Source: Actinoplanes aureus (GTDB lineage Bacteria > Actinomycetota > Actinomycetes > Mycobacteriales > Micromonosporaceae). From it: 64,000 nucleotides of DNA. The DNA lies in the NCBI RefSeq assembly GCF_015704865.1, contig NZ_JADQTO010000017.1:62001-126000 (forward strand), written 5' to 3'. The position numbers and the translations under genes are program-made. Positions 7,707 to 15,307 of this stretch are shown here, piece by piece. The notes below the pieces were generated by a model that saw only the letters and a program-made list of their open reading frames with translations, was not told where the DNA came from and searched no databases. Position 1 is the stretch's first letter. Every line of letters starts with the position of its first letter.

Positions 7707-9410
7707 GTGAACGACGCCGTCGTAGTCCACCGCGGAGTGTCCGGACCGGTCGCCGGTGCGGCGCTGGCGACCGCGGCGGGCGCGGCACCGGGCCTGCTCG
7801 GCCTCGGCGAGACCACCCTCCCGACCGGCGCCCTGTACGGCCTGGGCTGGCCGGCGTTCGGCATCGCCGCCGCGCTGCTGCTCGACCGCGACCCGCGGTC
7901 CCGTCTCGGCCGGGCCCTCGTCGCGCTCGCCGTCGTCCCCGCGATCGTCACCATGACGGCGCTCGGCGCGCCATCCGGCTGGCAAGCCGTCGAACAGCGC
8001 TGGCAGCGGTTCGCCGTCCCGCTGATCGTCGCCGCCCTCGCGGTGATCGCCTGGAGCGTGGACATCGCCGCCGACCGGATGTCACGGCGCCGCCTGGTCT
8101 GGCTGGTCGCCGGGTCGGCCGCGCTGGTGGCCGCGGTCCTGGCCGCGTTCTCGTCCGGCGGCTCGCGGGTGGCCGCGGTGGTGACGACCCTCGGCCTGTG
8201 GGGCACCGCGGCCCTGATCTGCCGGCTGGCGACGATGCGCGAGCTGCGCCCGGTCGACGAACCGCTCGTCGACGCCGCGGTCGCGGCCGCCACGCTGCTG
8301 ATCGGCGCCGGTGTCGGCACCCTGGTCCGGATCGGCGGCGAGCACACCGGGGTGCCCCGGCCCGACGTCTCCGGGGCGTTCTCCGCGGTGGTGGCGGCGG
8401 TGCTCTTCCTGCCGGCCGGGCTGTGGCTGCGCCGCCAGTTCCTGACCCGGCGGTACGGCCCGGGCGCCCTGTCCGCGGCCGACGTCGCCGAGATCACCGC
8501 CGACCTGCACACCCGTACCGAGGATCCGCGTGAGCTGCTGGGCAAGGCCGCGGCCATGGTGGCCGCCGCCAGCGGGCACCGGCAGGTCGGCCTGGTCGTC
8601 GGCCCGGACCTGCCCGACGTGCCCGGGCACTGGGCGCTGTACCCGCTGACCGTCGGCGGCGACCGGGTCGGCAGCCTCTACCTCGAGCCACGCCACCCGG
8701 AGGGCCCCGAACCGCGCCAGGAGCGCATCGTCCGGCAGCTGCTGCCGACGGTGTCGCTGGTCGCGAAGGCCGTCGACCTGGCCGTCGAGGCCGGCCACGC
8801 CCGCCGGGATCTGGCCCGCGAACGCGACACCGAGCGCGCGCGGATCCTCGGCGACCTGCACGACGGCCTCGGCCCGGTGCTCGTCGGCATGAGCATGCGG
8901 GTCCGCGCCGAACTGCGGCACCGGCCGTCCCCGGTCCTCGAAGCCCTGGCCGGCGATCTCGCCGACTGCCGCAGCGACCTGCGCCGCATCGTCTCCGGCC
9001 TGACCCCGTCGGTCCTGGACGACGGTGATCTCGCCGCGGCCCTCGACCGCCTGGCCGGCTCGTTCGCCGGGCAGGGTCCGGAGGTGACGCTCGGCAGCGA
9101 CCTGGACGCGCGCCTCGCTCCGGAGATCGCGGTCGCGGTCTACCGGTCGGTCGCCGAGGGCCTCACCAACGCGCTACGGCACGCCCACGCGCAGCGGGTC
9201 GCCGTGCAGGTACGCACTACTCCCGACCGCACGGTGCTCGTCGAGGTCACCGATGACGGTGTCGGTGGCCCGTTCGCCCCGGGCGTCGGCCTGTCGTCGC
9301 TGCGGCGCCGCGCGGAGGAGCTCGGCGGCACCCTGCATGTCGCCGCGGGCGCCGGCCGGGGCACCCGGCTGCGGGTGGAACTGCCGGCCGGCGACGGGGC
9401 GGCCGGATGA
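7707..9410 (+). CDS. Membrane sensor histidine kinase (HisKA_3 family)
   Basis: A 567-residue sensor kinase. The N-terminal half (about 1-245) carries roughly seven hydrophobic segments, then a GAF-like linker, the HisKA_3 dimerisation box with phospho-acceptor His near residue 385 in GDLHDGLGPVLVG, and a C-terminal HATPase with N-box AEGLTNALRHAHA, G1 VTDDGVGG and G2 GVGLSSLRRRAEELGG. GTG 7707 is taken as the start; another GTG at 7689 is in frame. It overlaps the response regulator gene by four bases, so the two form a NarX/DesK-type system. The signal is unknown; a divergent small membrane protein gene may be regulated by it. Confidence 0.92.
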   Translation: MNDAVVVHRGVSGPVAGAALATAAGAAPGLLGLGETTLPTGALYGLGWPAFGIAAALLLDRDPRSRLGRALVALAVVPAIVTMTALGAPSGWQAVEQRWQRFAVPLIVAALAVIAWSVDIAADRMSRRRLVWLVAGSAALVAAVLAAFSSGGSRVAAVVTTLGLWGTAALICRLATMRELRPVDEPLVDAAVAAATLLIGAGVGTLVRIGGEHTGVPRPDVSGAFSAVVAAVLFLPAGLWLRRQFLTRRYGPGALSAADVAEITADLHTRTEDPRELLGKAAAMVAAASGHRQVGLVVGPDLPDVPGHWALYPLTVGGDRVGSLYLEPRHPEGPEPRQERIVRQLLPTVSLVAKAVDLAVEAGHARRDLARERDTERARILGDLHDGLGPVLVGMSMRVRAELRHRPSPVLEALAGDLADCRSDLRRIVSGLTPSVLDDGDLAAALDRLAGSFAGQGPEVTLGSDLDARLAPEIAVAVYRSVAEGLTNALRHAHAQRVAVQVRTTPDRTVLVEVTDDGVGGPFAPGVGLSSLRRRAEELGGTLHVAAGAGRGTRLRVELPAGDGAAG

Positions 9411-10030
9411 TCCGGGTGCTGGTGGCCGACGACCACCCGATCGTGCTGGCCGGCCTGTCCGCGCTGGTCGAGTCCGATCCCGGCCTGGAACTCGTCGCCG
9501 CGGTCCGCTCGGCCGCCGAGGCCCTCGCGGTCACCGCCGGAGCCGACATCGCCGTGCTGGACCTGCGGCTGCCCGACGGCGACGGCATCAGCCTCGGCGC
9601 CGCCCTCAAACAGCGCCGGCCACGCCTGCGGGTCCTGCTGTTCACGATGCACGCCGACGACCAGTCCGTGGTACGCAGTCTCGGTTCCGGCCTGGACGGC
9701 TACCTGCTGAAGGACTCCGATCCGGAGGACGTGCTCGCCGCGATCCACTCGGCCGCCCGCGGTGCCCTGGTGCTGGGCCGGGGTGCGCAGGCCGCTGTGG
9801 TGGCGGCCACCCGCGCGGCGCCGCCGCCGGCGAGCCTTGCGGCCCTGGATTCTCGCGACCTGGAGATCCTCGAACTGCTCGTCCGGGGACTGTCGACAAC
9901 CCAGGTGGCGGCGCGGTTGTTCCTGGCACCGAAGACGATCCGGAACCGGATCTCGGAGATGCTCGGCAAGCTCGGTGTTGCCAGCCGCGAGGACGCCATC
10001 GCTCTCGCCCGGGCGTGCGGGCTGGGCTGA
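9407..10030 (+). CDS. NarL/LuxR-family response regulator
   Basis: A 207-residue regulator partnered with the kinase before it. The receiver domain has acidic DD near residues 8-9 (VADDHPIVLAG), phospho-acceptor Asp about residue 52 (AVLDLRLPDGDG), the conserved Thr in LLFTMHADDQ and Lys in YLLKDSDP. The C-terminal HTH is LuxR type (LELLVRGLSTTQVAARLFLA, KTIRNRISEMLGKLGV). The start is the ATG overlapping the kinase stop. A GC-rich hairpin directly follows the stop codon. Confidence 0.94.
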   Translation: MIRVLVADDHPIVLAGLSALVESDPGLELVAAVRSAAEALAVTAGADIAVLDLRLPDGDGISLGAALKQRRPRLRVLLFTMHADDQSVVRSLGSGLDGYLLKDSDPEDVLAAIHSAARGALVLGRGAQAAVVAATRAAPPPASLAALDSRDLEILELLVRGLSTTQVAARLFLAPKTIRNRISEMLGKLGVASREDAIALARACGLG

Positions 10031-10061
10031 GCCGGGCTGCTGCGTCCCGCATCAGCCCGGC
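10031..10061 (+). terminator. Hairpin after the response regulator gene
   Basis: Perfect 9-bp arms GCCGGGCTG (10031-10039) and CAGCCCGGC (10053-10061) enclose a 13-nt loop starting at the base after the stop codon. There is no T-run, as is common for actinobacterial terminators. It separates the two-component operon from convergent selD. Confidence 0.55.
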
Positions 10062-10153
10062 GGTCGCGCTGCGGCCGCGACCGGGCGGGTGGCCGCGCTG
10101 GTCGCGGCGGGAGGTGTGGTTTCAGTGACCGGGTAGGGCGTACCAAAAGGGTT

Positions 10154-11146
10154 TTATCGAATGCGCAGGGTGACGTCGCCGCGGCGCGGGACCAGCTCGC
10201 CGATCACGGGGTGGCCGGGGATCTCGCCGGCGATCAGCAGGCCGCCGGAGGTCTGCGCGTCGGCCAGGAGCAGAAGTTCGTCCTCGGGAGTGCGGCCGGG
10301 ATCGGTGTGCGGGCGCACCCAGTCAAGGTTGCGGCGGGTGCCGCCGCTGACGTAGCCGTCGTCCAGTGCCTTGCGCGCGTCCTCGAGGTAGGGGACGGCG
10401 GCCGCGTCGACCACGGCCGTGACCCCGCTGGCGCGGGCGAGTTTGTGCAGGTGGCCGAGGAGGCCGAAGCCGGTCACGTCGGTGGCGCAGGTGACCCCGG
10501 CCGCTGCGGCGGCAACGGCCGCGTCCCGGTTGAGGGTCGTCATCGCGGCGATCGCCTGCGGGAACACCTCGCCGGTGGCCTTGTGGCGGCTGTTCAGTAC
10601 GCCGATCCCGAGCGGCTTGGTCAGGGTGAGCGGCAGCCCGGCGGTGCCGGCGTCGTTGCGCGTCAGACGGGCCGGGTCGGCGATGCCGGTGACCGCCATG
10701 CCGTACTTGGGTTCCGGGTCGTCGACGCTGTGCCCGCCGGCCACGTGGCAGCCGGCCTGCCGGGCCACGTCCAGGCCGCCGCGCAGCACCTCGGCGGCCA
10801 GTTCCATCGGAAGCTTCTCGCGCGGCCAGCCGAGCAGGTTGACCGCGACGACCGGGGTGCCGCCCATCGCGTACACGTCGGACAGCGCGTTGGCGGCGGC
10901 GATGCGGCCCCAGTCGTAGGCGTCGTCGACGACCGGGGTGAAGAAGTCGGCGGTGGCGACGACGGCGGTGCCGGCGGCGATCCGCACGACCGCGGCGTCG
11001 TCGCCGTCGTCCAGCCCGACCAGCAGCTCGCCCGGGCCGGCCGGCGCGGCGCCGCCGATCAGCCCGGCTACCACGCCCTCCAGCTCGCCGGGCGGGATCT
11101 TGCAGGCGCAGCCGCCGCCGTGCGCGTAAGTCGTCAGCCTCGTCAC
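10154..11146 (-). CDS. selD: Selenide, water dikinase (selenophosphate synthetase)
   Basis: A 330-residue SelD that makes selenophosphate, the selenium donor for Sec-tRNA synthesis, from selenide and ATP. The N-terminal catalytic loop reads HGGGCACKI (Cys13, Cys15, Lys16), aligning with GAGCGCK of E. coli (Cys17, Lys20), so this is a Cys-type enzyme and not itself a selenoprotein. Further family motifs are LDDGDDAAV, ATADFFTPVVDDAYDWGRIA, GGHSVDDPEPKYG, TDVTGFGLLGHL and DAQTSGGLL. It is divergent from the tRNA-Sec/selA/selB cluster with a 95-bp gap, a compact Sec locus. Confidence 0.97.
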   Translation of the reverse strand: MTRLTTYAHGGGCACKIPPGELEGVVAGLIGGAAPAGPGELLVGLDDGDDAAVVRIAAGTAVVATADFFTPVVDDAYDWGRIAAANALSDVYAMGGTPVVAVNLLGWPREKLPMELAAEVLRGGLDVARQAGCHVAGGHSVDDPEPKYGMAVTGIADPARLTRNDAGTAGLPLTLTKPLGIGVLNSRHKATGEVFPQAIAAMTTLNRDAAVAAAAAGVTCATDVTGFGLLGHLHKLARASGVTAVVDAAAVPYLEDARKALDDGYVSGGTRRNLDWVRPHTDPGRTPEDELLLLADAQTSGGLLIAGEIPGHPVIGELVPRRGDVTLRIR

Positions 11147-11241
11147 CCTGGCACTGTCGCACAGCTGCGGACCCGGCGCCGCCGGGGCGACATCACGTTC
11201 CAGCCCGGCGACGGTACGCCGATGCGGTTACGGTGATCGGC

Positions 11242-11337
11242 GGAGGCGTTCAGGTGGCTGGTGCTCCTCGCGGTCTTCAAAACCGTTGTGGCCCGGTATC
11301 CGGGCCGGGCGGGTTCGATTCCCGTCCGCCTCCGCCA
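11242..11337 (+). tRNA. selC: tRNA-Sec (anticodon TCA)
   Basis: A 96-nt selenocysteine tRNA with encoded CCA. Acceptor strands GGAGGCG and CGCCTCC pair over seven bases, with a U/C mismatch where bacterial tRNA-Sec has its eighth pair. The anticodon stem CGGT/ACCG holds the loop CTTCAAA with TCA at 11277-11279. The long extra arm GGCCCGG/CCGGGCC and the T-loop TTCGATT are clear, and the discriminator is G, as in E. coli selC. It decodes UGA with SelB and is charged with Ser, then converted by SelA. It lies 27 bases before the selA start, so the three genes may share a transcript. Confidence 0.97.
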
Positions 11338-11364
11338 AACGTCGACATCGGAGAGGAAGCGGGC

Positions 11365-12669
11365 GTGGATCCTCGGCGGCGCGTACCCCGTACCGATGCG
11401 GTCCTGGAAGATCCGCGCCTGCGTGCCGCCGAGGATCGGCTCGGCCGGGCCACGGTCAAGGCCGCGGTCGTCGCCGCCCAGCAGCGCGCGAGGCAGGGTG
11501 AGCTCGCGCCCGCCGCCGTCGCGGACGCCGCGGTGGCGGCGCTTCCGGTCACCGCGGGCGGCCTGCGCCCGGTCCTCAACGCCACCGGCGTCGTCCTGCA
11601 CACCAACCTGGGCCGGGCCGCGCTGTCCCCGGCGGCGGCCGAGGCGATCGTCGCGGCCAGCGGATACACCGATGTGGAGCTGGATCTCGGCACCGGGCGG
11701 CGGGCCCGGCGCGGGCGCGGCACGATGGCCGCGCTGGCGGCCGCGGTGCCGGACGCGGGCGAGGTGCACGTGGTGAACAACGGCGCGGCCGCCCTGGTGC
11801 TCGCCGCGACCGTGCTGGCCGCCGGGCGGGAGATCGTGGTCAGCCGCGGTGAGATGGTGGAGATCGGTGACGGGTTCCGGCTGCCGGACCTGCTGGAGTC
11901 CACCGGGGCCCGGCTGCGCGAGGTGGGCACCACCAACCGCACGTCGGCCGCCGACTACGCCGCCGCGATCGGGCCGCGCACCGGGTTCGTCCTGAAGGTG
12001 CACCCGTCGAACTTCGTGGTGCGCGGCTTCACCAGCGCCGCGGGGATCGCCGAACTGACCGGGCTGGGCGTGCCGGTGGTCGCCGACATCGGCTCCGGCC
12101 TGCTGCGGCCCGACCCGCTGCTGCCGGACGAGCCGGACGCGGCCGGCACCCTGCGGGCCGGCGCCGACCTGGTGGTGGCCAGCGGCGACAAGCTGCTCGG
12201 CGGCCCGCAGGCCGGGCTGCTGCTCGGTGACGCGGACCTGGTGGAGCGGCTGCGGCGGCATCCGCTGGCGCGGGCGTTGCGGGTGGACAAGCTGACGCTC
12301 GCGGCGCTCGCCGCCACGCTGGGCGGGCCGGTCACGCCGACCTGGGCGGCGCTGCGCGCCGACCCGGAGACCCTGCGCTCGCGCACCCAACGCCTGCGCG
12401 ACCAGGTGGGCGGGGACGCCGAGGTGGTCGCGTCGGTCGCGGTCGTCGGTGGGGGCGGTGCTCCGGAGCTCACGCTCGCCTCGTGGTCGCTGTCTCTGCC
12501 AGCGGGGTACGCCGAATCGCTGCGAACCGGGGATCCGCCGGTGCTCGGACGCGTCGAACGCGGCCGGTTGCTGCTCGACCTGCGGTGCGTGCCGCCATCC
12601 GCCGACGCCGAGGTCGCCCGGGCGGTGCTGGCCGTCGCCGGCGGTCCGAGTGCCGGTCCCGGACGCTGA
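11365..12669 (+). CDS. selA: L-seryl-tRNA(Sec) selenium transferase
   Basis: A 434-residue PLP enzyme that converts Ser-tRNA-Sec to Sec-tRNA-Sec using selenophosphate. The PLP lysine is near residue 276 in SGDKLLGGPQAGLLLG. Other family motifs are NATGVVLHTNLGRAALS, YTDVELDLGTGRRARRG, NNGAAALVL and EVGTTNRT. The GTG at 11365 follows a GAGAGGAAG ribosome site; the open frame upstream runs through the tRNA gene and is not coding. Two bases separate it from selB. Confidence 0.97.
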   Translation: MDPRRRVPRTDAVLEDPRLRAAEDRLGRATVKAAVVAAQQRARQGELAPAAVADAAVAALPVTAGGLRPVLNATGVVLHTNLGRAALSPAAAEAIVAASGYTDVELDLGTGRRARRGRGTMAALAAAVPDAGEVHVVNNGAAALVLAATVLAAGREIVVSRGEMVEIGDGFRLPDLLESTGARLREVGTTNRTSAADYAAAIGPRTGFVLKVHPSNFVVRGFTSAAGIAELTGLGVPVVADIGSGLLRPDPLLPDEPDAAGTLRAGADLVVASGDKLLGGPQAGLLLGDADLVERLRRHPLARALRVDKLTLAALAATLGGPVTPTWAALRADPETLRSRTQRLRDQVGGDAEVVASVAVVGGGGAPELTLASWSLSLPAGYAESLRTGDPPVLGRVERGRLLLDLRCVPPSADAEVARAVLAVAGGPSAGPGR

Positions 12670-12670
12670 C

Positions 12671-14419
12671 GTGCACGTCGTCGCGACCGCCGGCCACGTC
12701 GACCACGGCAAGTCCACGCTGGTCCGGGCTCTGACCGGGATGGAGCCGGATCGCTGGGCCGAGGAACGCCGCCGGGGCATGACCATCGACCTCGGCTTCG
12801 CCTGGACCACCCTGGACTCCGGGGCGACTGTCGCGTTCGTGGACGTGCCGGGCCACGAACGGTTCGTGCCGAACATGCTGGCCGGTGTCGGCCCGGTGCC
12901 CGCGGCGATGATCGTGGTCGCCGCCGACGAGGGCTGGATGCCGCAGTCCGCCGAGCACCTGGCCGCCCTGCACGCCCTCGGCGTACGGCACGGCCTGCTG
13001 GTCGTGACCCGCGCCGACCTGGCCGACCCCGGCCCGGCCGTCGAGGCCGCGTCCGCCCGGATCGCCGCGACCTCGCTCGAGGCGGTCGAGGCGGTGGCGG
13101 TCAGCGGGCGTACCGGTGCGGGCCTCGACGATCTGCGGGCGGCCCTGGACCGCCTGGCCGGTGCCCTGCCGGCGCCCTCGCTCGCGGATCCGGTCCGGCT
13201 GTGGATCGACCGGTCGTTCACCATCCGAGGCGCGGGCACGGTGGTGACCGGGACCCTGGGCTCGGGTTCGCTGCGTACCGGCGACGAGCTGGAGCTGACC
13301 GGGGCGTCCCGGCCGGTCCGGGTCCGCGGCCTGCAGAGCCTCGGCGAACCGGCCACCGACGTCGGGGCCGTCGCGCGGGTGGCGGTGAACCTGCGCGGCG
13401 TCGACCGGGACCAGGTCACCCGGGGCGCCGCGCTGCTCACTCCGGGCCGGTTCCGGCTCACCGACCTGATCGACGTCCGGGTGCACGGCGACCCGGTGGC
13501 CGCCCTGCCGGTGACCGTCACCCTGCACGCGGGCTCGGCCGCCGTGCCGGTCCGGGTTCGTCCGCTCGGTGTGGACACCGCCCGGCTGCGCCTGGACCGG
13601 CCGCTGCCGCTGCGGCTCGGTGACCGGGCGCTGCTGCGGGATCCGGGCCGCCATCACGTCGCCGGCGGGGTCACCGTCCTCGACGTGGCGCCGCCCGCGC
13701 TGACCCGGCGCGGCGCGGCCGCCCGGCGGGCTCTCGAGCTGGACCGGATGATCGGCGTTCCCGACCTGGCCGGCGAGCTGCGCCGGCGCCGGCTGATCCG
13801 GGGCGACGAGCTGCGGCGGATGGGCTTGGCGGACGTGGGGGATCCGGTGGCCGGCGATTGGTTCGCCGACCCGGAGCACTGGGCCGGCCTGGCGAAACGG
13901 CTCGGGGACGAGGTGGCCCGGCACGCCGCCGGCGACCCGCTTTCGCCCGGCGCGCCCCTGGAGGATCTGCGGCACCGCCTGGGGCTGCCGGACCGGTCCC
14001 TGGTGGAAGCCCTGGTCCGGCCCCCGCTGCGGCTGTCCGGCGGCCGGGTCGGTACGGGACAACCGGGCGTGCCCCGGGAACTCGTCGCGGCCGTGGCGAA
14101 GGCTTTCGACCCGGACCGGCCGTTCGCGGCGCCGGAGGCGAACCGGCTCGCCGAGCTCGGCCTGGGCGCGCGGCAGATCGGTGCCGCGGTGCGGGCCGGC
14201 CTGGTCGTGCGGATCGCGGACAACGTGCTGCTGCCGCCCGGCGCCCCGGACCGGGCGGCCGGCGTGCTGGCCCGGCTGCCGCAGCCGTTCACGCTCAGCG
14301 ACGCGCGCCGGGCCCTGGACACCACCCGCCGGGTGGCCGTGCCGCTGCTCGAACTGCTGGACCGGACCGGGGTGACCGAGCGGCTGCCCGACGACCGGCG
14401 GATCAGCCGGCCTGGTTGA
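12671..14419 (+). CDS. selB: Selenocysteine-specific elongation factor SelB
   Basis: A 582-residue GTPase that delivers Sec-tRNA to UGA codons marked by a SECIS hairpin. The GTP-binding motifs are GHVDHGKST (G1, residues 8-16), RGMTIDLGF (G2), DVPGHERF (G3) and TRADL (G4). Domains II and III follow to about residue 330, and the winged-helix SECIS-binding region covers about 350-582. GTG 12671 begins directly at the G-domain (VHVVATAGH). The C-terminal end overlaps the convergent VOC gene by 17 bases. Confidence 0.97.
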   Translation: MHVVATAGHVDHGKSTLVRALTGMEPDRWAEERRRGMTIDLGFAWTTLDSGATVAFVDVPGHERFVPNMLAGVGPVPAAMIVVAADEGWMPQSAEHLAALHALGVRHGLLVVTRADLADPGPAVEAASARIAATSLEAVEAVAVSGRTGAGLDDLRAALDRLAGALPAPSLADPVRLWIDRSFTIRGAGTVVTGTLGSGSLRTGDELELTGASRPVRVRGLQSLGEPATDVGAVARVAVNLRGVDRDQVTRGAALLTPGRFRLTDLIDVRVHGDPVAALPVTVTLHAGSAAVPVRVRPLGVDTARLRLDRPLPLRLGDRALLRDPGRHHVAGGVTVLDVAPPALTRRGAAARRALELDRMIGVPDLAGELRRRRLIRGDELRRMGLADVGDPVAGDWFADPEHWAGLAKRLGDEVARHAAGDPLSPGAPLEDLRHRLGLPDRSLVEALVRPPLRLSGGRVGTGQPGVPRELVAAVAKAFDPDRPFAAPEANRLAELGLGARQIGAAVRAGLVVRIADNVLLPPGAPDRAAGVLARLPQPFTLSDARRALDTTRRVAVPLLELLDRTGVTERLPDDRRISRPG

Positions 14420-14813
14420 TCCGGACCATGTTGCCGGCCGGGTCCCGGAACGCGCAGTCGCGCACGCCGTACGGCTGGTCCATCGGCTCCTGGACCACGT
14501 CCGCGCCGCTGGCCTGGAGCTTCTCGAAGACGTCCTCGAGGTCGGGGGTGCTCAGCACGATGCCCGCGTAGGTGCCCTTGGCCATCAGCTCGGCGATGGT
14601 GCGGCGCTCCTCGTCGGTGATGCCCGGGTCGGCGGCCGGCGGGTGCAGCACGATCGACGTCTGCGGCTGGTTCACCGGGCCGACCGTGATCCAGCGCATG
14701 TCGCCGTACCCGACGTCGCCGCGCACCTCGAAGCCGAGCGCGTCCCGGTAGAAGGCCAGCGACTGCTCGGGGTCGTCGGCCGGCAGGAACGTGTTGTGAA
14801 TGGTGACGTTCAT
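14403..14813 (-). CDS. VOC-family (glyoxalase/bleomycin-resistance fold) protein
   Basis: A 136-residue VOC protein with two beta-alpha-beta-beta-beta halves: NTFLPADDPEQSLAFYRDAL at the start and STPDLEDVFEKLQASGADV in the second half, ending with FRDPAGNMVRINQ, a typical metal-binding and end motif. The ATG overlaps the stop of the AraC-type regulator gene (four bases), so the two are co-expressed. AraC/VOC pairs of this kind recur in actinobacteria, but the substrate is unknown. Confidence 0.88.
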   Translation of the reverse strand: MNVTIHNTFLPADDPEQSLAFYRDALGFEVRGDVGYGDMRWITVGPVNQPQTSIVLHPPAADPGITDEERRTIAELMAKGTYAGIVLSTPDLEDVFEKLQASGADVVQEPMDQPYGVRDCAFRDPAGNMVRINQAG

Positions 14814-15298
14814 GCCTGCGATGCTAGGTGCGTCCGGGTGGGCGTGGCTTCTCTGTTCCTGATCGGTCGCATCACCTGCTTGGCGAGGCAGCTGGGCAGC
14901 CCTGCGGCGTCGCCGACCGCGATCCGCCGGTAATCGCTCGGTGAGATCCCGACCAGCTCGGAGAAGCGCGTGCTGAACGTGCCGAGCGACGAGCAGCCGA
15001 CCGCGAAGCAGACGTCGGTGACCGACAGGTCGCCGCGGCGCAGCAGGGTCATCGCGCGTTCGATGCGGCGGGTCATCAGATAGCTGTACGGCGATTCGCC
15101 GAACGCCGCCCGGAACTGCCGGCTCAGGTGCCCGGCGGACATGTGCACGCCCCGGGCGAGGGCCTCCACGTCGAGCGGCTGCGCGTAGTCCCGGTCGATC
15201 CGGTCGCGGACACGGCGCATCAGAACCAGCTCGCGCAGGTGCGGGTCGTGGTTACCGGTCACCCGCACAGCGTGCCCGGTGAAGCCGCCCGGTGCCAA
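14810..15298 (-). CDS. AraC-family transcriptional regulator
   Basis: A 162-residue short AraC-type regulator, essentially a DNA-binding module. It has two HTHs in the AraC arrangement: LDVEALARGVHMSAGHLSRQ and SVTDVCFAVGCSSLGTFSTR, followed by FSELVGISPSDYRR. There is no separate N-terminal sensor domain beyond about 30 residues. It is upstream of and overlaps the VOC gene, its probable target. The most upstream start (15298) gives MAPGGFTGH; a start further in, before HLRELVLMRRVRD, is possible. Confidence 0.9.
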   Translation of the reverse strand: MAPGGFTGHAVRVTGNHDPHLRELVLMRRVRDRIDRDYAQPLDVEALARGVHMSAGHLSRQFRAAFGESPYSYLMTRRIERAMTLLRRGDLSVTDVCFAVGCSSLGTFSTRFSELVGISPSDYRRIAVGDAAGLPSCLAKQVMRPIRNREATPTRTHLASQA

Positions 15299-15307
15299 CC
15301 CGTGCCG

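Noticed and set aside
11143..13578. 811-codon minus-strand frame opposite selA, tRNA-Sec and selB
   Set aside because: Ser/Arg/Thr-rich shadow of clearly coding genes and a tRNA gene.
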